Positions 5,585 to 7,034 of a stretch of 7,034 nt of DNA are shown piece by piece. The notes under the pieces are model-generated. The model saw only the letters and a program-made list of their open reading frames with translations, did no database searches and was not told the DNA's origin. Position 1 is the stretch's first letter, and every line of letters begins with the position of its first letter. Source of the DNA: Gammaproteobacteria bacterium (lineage in GTDB: Bacteria; Pseudomonadota; Gammaproteobacteria; Pseudomonadales; Azotimanducaceae_A); assembly GCA_028819775.1 (NCBI GenBank), contig JAPPKV010000282.1, forward strand, positions 1-7,034, written 5' to 3'. The position numbers were made by a program, and so were the translations under genes.

Positions 5585-6328
5585 CTACTGGCTGCGCAGT
5601 TGGTGCTCGTTGAGGACTGCTGAGAGTTCCTTCCAATACGAAATCGCGGCGTCGCACCACGCGGAGATATCGCGCTCACAAACACAGAGGTCCCTCCCGG
5701 CAAGCGGCGCAAGGAACGAGGAGGCTAGCATTGCGGCGCGCTCAGAATTCGCGGCGTCAAGCTGGGCCTTCCGATCCTGCACGTCGGTCGGAGGCTCGAA
5801 CAGGTCAGGCCGCACTTTGGCCAGCTTGTCAGCCGACGGCCCCACTCCGTGTTTGATTGTGTTCGCCGCTAACCGGAGTTCATTGACCTTGCTGGCGCAC
5901 TCGAAGGTCTGAGGGTCGACGCTGTGCGTCCTCAGGCGGCTTTCGAACTGTGAGAGGCGCCGCGATCCTCCCTGGGCCCCGGCCAGCGCTCGGTCGAGAA
6001 AGAACAGTTGCTGTTGCTCAAAGAGATGGTGGAGCCCCACAGCGAGGAGGTTCAACACACTCTGCCGCAGGCCGGACATCGTCTCGTGGTACTCGGCGCC
6101 ATGCTCAGTTGCCCAATCGGCGAGGTCAGCCAGATCCAACAGACGGTCAGGGTCCGCTGGCATTGAGCCGAGACGCTCGTACTCCGCCTCGGCGGCCGCC
6201 TGCGCTTCCTCTTCGATCCCACTGAACGCCGGGATTACTCTCTCTAGTGCCGCTGTTCGAAATCTCTGGAGTGCTTGAACGTGAACCTCGCCGAAGTAAC
6301 TTGCCCAAGATCCCGCATTCGCAATCAT
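5585..6328 (-). CDS. Hypothetical helical protein with HEPN-like motif
   Basis: I do not recognise a named family for this 247-residue protein. It appears almost entirely helical and cytoplasmic, with no signal peptide or membrane segment. A long acidic helix spans about 28-55, and helices with an EQQQLFF segment lie near 85-115. The best motif is NELRLAANTIKHGVG (149-163) followed by KVRPDLF (171-177). The R152...N156..K159-H160 arrangement recalls the R-x(4-6)-H active site of HEPN-fold ribonucleases, but seven residues separate R and H, so catalysis is uncertain. Cysteines cluster at 215-225 (CVCERD, then WC). ATG 6328 is the only usual start after the in-frame stop at 6338-6340; no clear Shine-Dalgarno is present. 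It lies 312 bp upstream of the DUF6119/TIGR04141 gene on the same strand. GC content varies along the gene (32 of 60 at 6001-6060, 38 of 60 at 6121-6180). Confidence 0.6.
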   Translation of the reverse strand: MIANAGSWASYFGEVHVQALQRFRTAALERVIPAFSGIEEEAQAAAEAEYERLGSMPADPDRLLDLADLADWATEHGAEYHETMSGLRQSVLNLLAVGLHHLFEQQQLFFLDRALAGAQGGSRRLSQFESRLRTHSVDPQTFECASKVNELRLAANTIKHGVGPSADKLAKVRPDLFEPPTDVQDRKAQLDAANSERAAMLASSFLAPLAGRDLCVCERDISAWCDAAISYWKELSAVLNEHQLRSQ

Positions 6329-6611
6329 GGGGTTAGCTTAGGCCGCTAGTAGCTTGTTCCGTTCATGGTCGGGCTAGCACGCGGGCCGGGTGCTGATGCG
6401 CCTCCCGTCGCGGCTCGCTCTCTATTGCGCGAACAGCACAGACTACAGTTGAAACGCTGACCGGGGACGGTTGACTTGCACGTTTCAAAATGGCAGACCA
6501 CGAATCGCGCAAGTGGTCGCAATGTGATTGTCAGGCTTCCAAACCACGCGTAGAGATCCGACGCGCCACTATTTCGACAGTAGCCTGCCGTTTACGACCG
6601 TGCCACTTGGG
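6329..6611. other. Intergenic region without a recognised gene
   Basis: This stretch separates the HEPN-like start from the coding-like fragment at 6612. An open frame starting with the ATG at 6490 crosses it, but its codons up to about 6610 show no third-position GC bias and it has no ribosome site. Any promoter of the HEPN-like gene should lie in the left part. I see no convincing -35/-10 pair. Confidence 0.5.
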
Positions 6612-6753
6612 CGGTCGACAGGACATCTTCAACACCTTCTACAACGAGAGCCCGAAGGCCGGCGACGCTCGCGAGCGGTACACCGAGTACTCCCCTTGGG
6701 TCTTAACGGGATCTTCCTTCTACGCCCGGCCGCGGTACGCCCGGAACGGATAG
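6612..6753 (+). pseudogene. Coding-like gene remnant, C-terminal fragment
   Basis: From about 6612 to the TAG at 6751-6753 the frame reads GGRQDIFNTFYNESPKAG then DARERYTEYSPWVLTGSSFY and ARPRYARNG. Codons in the first part nearly all end in G or C, as in the host-like genes, which suggests genuine coding ancestry. The upstream part of the same frame does not look coding; a protein-like peptide (HYFDSSLPFTTVPLG) occurs there in another frame, so a frameshift is possible. The DIFNTFY segment and the alternating aromatic end recall the last strands of a TonB-dependent receptor barrel, but that is only an impression. Most likely this is the 3' remnant of a gene broken when the neighbouring DNA arrived. 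It converges on the DsbA-family gene. Confidence 0.35.
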
Positions 6754-6793
6754 TCAACCGTGCGGGGACGCTGGCCGGCCCGACGGACGGCCG

Positions 6794-7034
6794 TCAGCCG
6801 CCGCTGCGGGCCTCGGCGATGAGCTGCCGGAGGCGCGCGCCGTCCACCGCGCCGGGCACGAGCGTGTTCCCGATGACGAAGGCCGGGGTGCCGTTGATCC
6901 CGAGCTCGCGGGCGAGACGCTGGGTGTCCTGGAGATAGGAAATGACCTCCGCGTCGGCCATGTCCTGCTGAAGGCGCGCCACGTCGAGCCCGGCCTGCCC
7001 CGCGATCTCCATCACCGACTCCTCGGTGAGGCGC
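6794..7034 (-). CDS. DsbA-family thioredoxin-fold protein, C-terminal part
   Basis: Only the last 79 or so residues are in the window; the frame stays open to the right edge, so the start and the CxxC active site are outside. The visible part has the end of the helical insertion (EIAGQAGLDVARLQQDM), then LARELGINGTPAFVIGN with the cis-proline TP typical of DsbA-like thiol oxidoreductases, and then the closing strand and helix (LVPGAVDGARLRQLIAEA). Such proteins form or isomerise disulfides in the cell envelope; which variant this is (DsbA, BdbD or Com1-like) cannot be told without the N-terminus. A GTG at 7015 is not the true start, because the family fold needs the missing part. The strong GC bias resembles the M20 gene, so it is probably a resident gene. 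Confidence 0.85.
   Translation of the reverse strand, partial: RLTEESVMEIAGQAGLDVARLQQDMADAEVISYLQDTQRLARELGINGTPAFVIGNTLVPGAVDGARLRQLIAEARSGG

Noticed and set aside
5388..5912. Plus-strand open frame over the end of the HEPN-like gene
   Set aside because: Its product has no recognisable motif, and the opposite strand has a protein with a conserved-looking NELRLAANTIKHG block.
6786..6795. Palindrome GACGGCCGTC as a terminator for the DsbA-family gene
   Set aside because: It has no loop and no T tract, and it overlaps the stop codon.
6528..6938. Plus-strand open frame running into the DsbA-family gene
   Set aside because: Its right half is antisense to the DsbA C-terminus. The better coding signal at 6612-6753 is in a different frame.

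Overview
The window looks like an accessory region in a GC-rich bacterial chromosome. The flanking-type genes, an exported M20 amidohydrolase and a DsbA-family protein, are strongly GC-biased: 44 of 60 bases are G or C at 2401-2460. Other stretches are clearly poorer, with 31 of 60 at 4561-4620 (inside the DUF6119/TIGR04141-like gene) and 21 of 60 at 901-960 (the leader before the AlbA_2 gene). The exported M20 enzyme and the general composition would fit an environmental Gram-negative such as Gemmatimonadota. That taxon is only a guess, because no marker gene is present.

Layout. Bases 1-155 are C-rich low-complexity DNA with a 16-C run. Bases 156-600 hold a diverged tandem-repeat array. It begins with a 32-bp period and changes to a composite period in which 20-bp and 33-bp units mostly alternate. 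Bases 633-841 hold a second repeat family in both orientations, with one stray unit of the first array between its arms. Bases 842-1079 contain a GC hairpin and then an AT-rich, hairpin-bearing leader. A short plus-strand gene for a stand-alone Schlafen-type AlbA_2 protein follows (1080-1688). All other recognised genes are on the minus strand: the M20 amidohydrolase (1928-3520, signal peptide and good ribosome binding site), a DUF6119/TIGR04141-like protein of unknown function (3701-5272), a small helical protein with a HEPN-like R...N..KH motif (5585-6328), and the C-terminal part of a DsbA-family protein that runs off the right edge (6794 onward). A short, coding-looking plus-strand fragment at 6612-6753 is probably a gene remnant.

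How the parts may work together. The M20 and DsbA genes look like ordinary envelope or housekeeping functions. The AlbA_2, DUF6119/TIGR04141 and HEPN-like genes are the kind of sporadic gene found in mobile or defence-rich regions. The best candidate for an undescribed system is the co-oriented pair at 3701-6328, in which a HEPN-like protein lies upstream of a DUF6119/TIGR04141 protein. This is inference: the two genes are 312 bp apart and nothing in the window proves that they act together. The repeat locus at 156-841 is the other unexplained structure.
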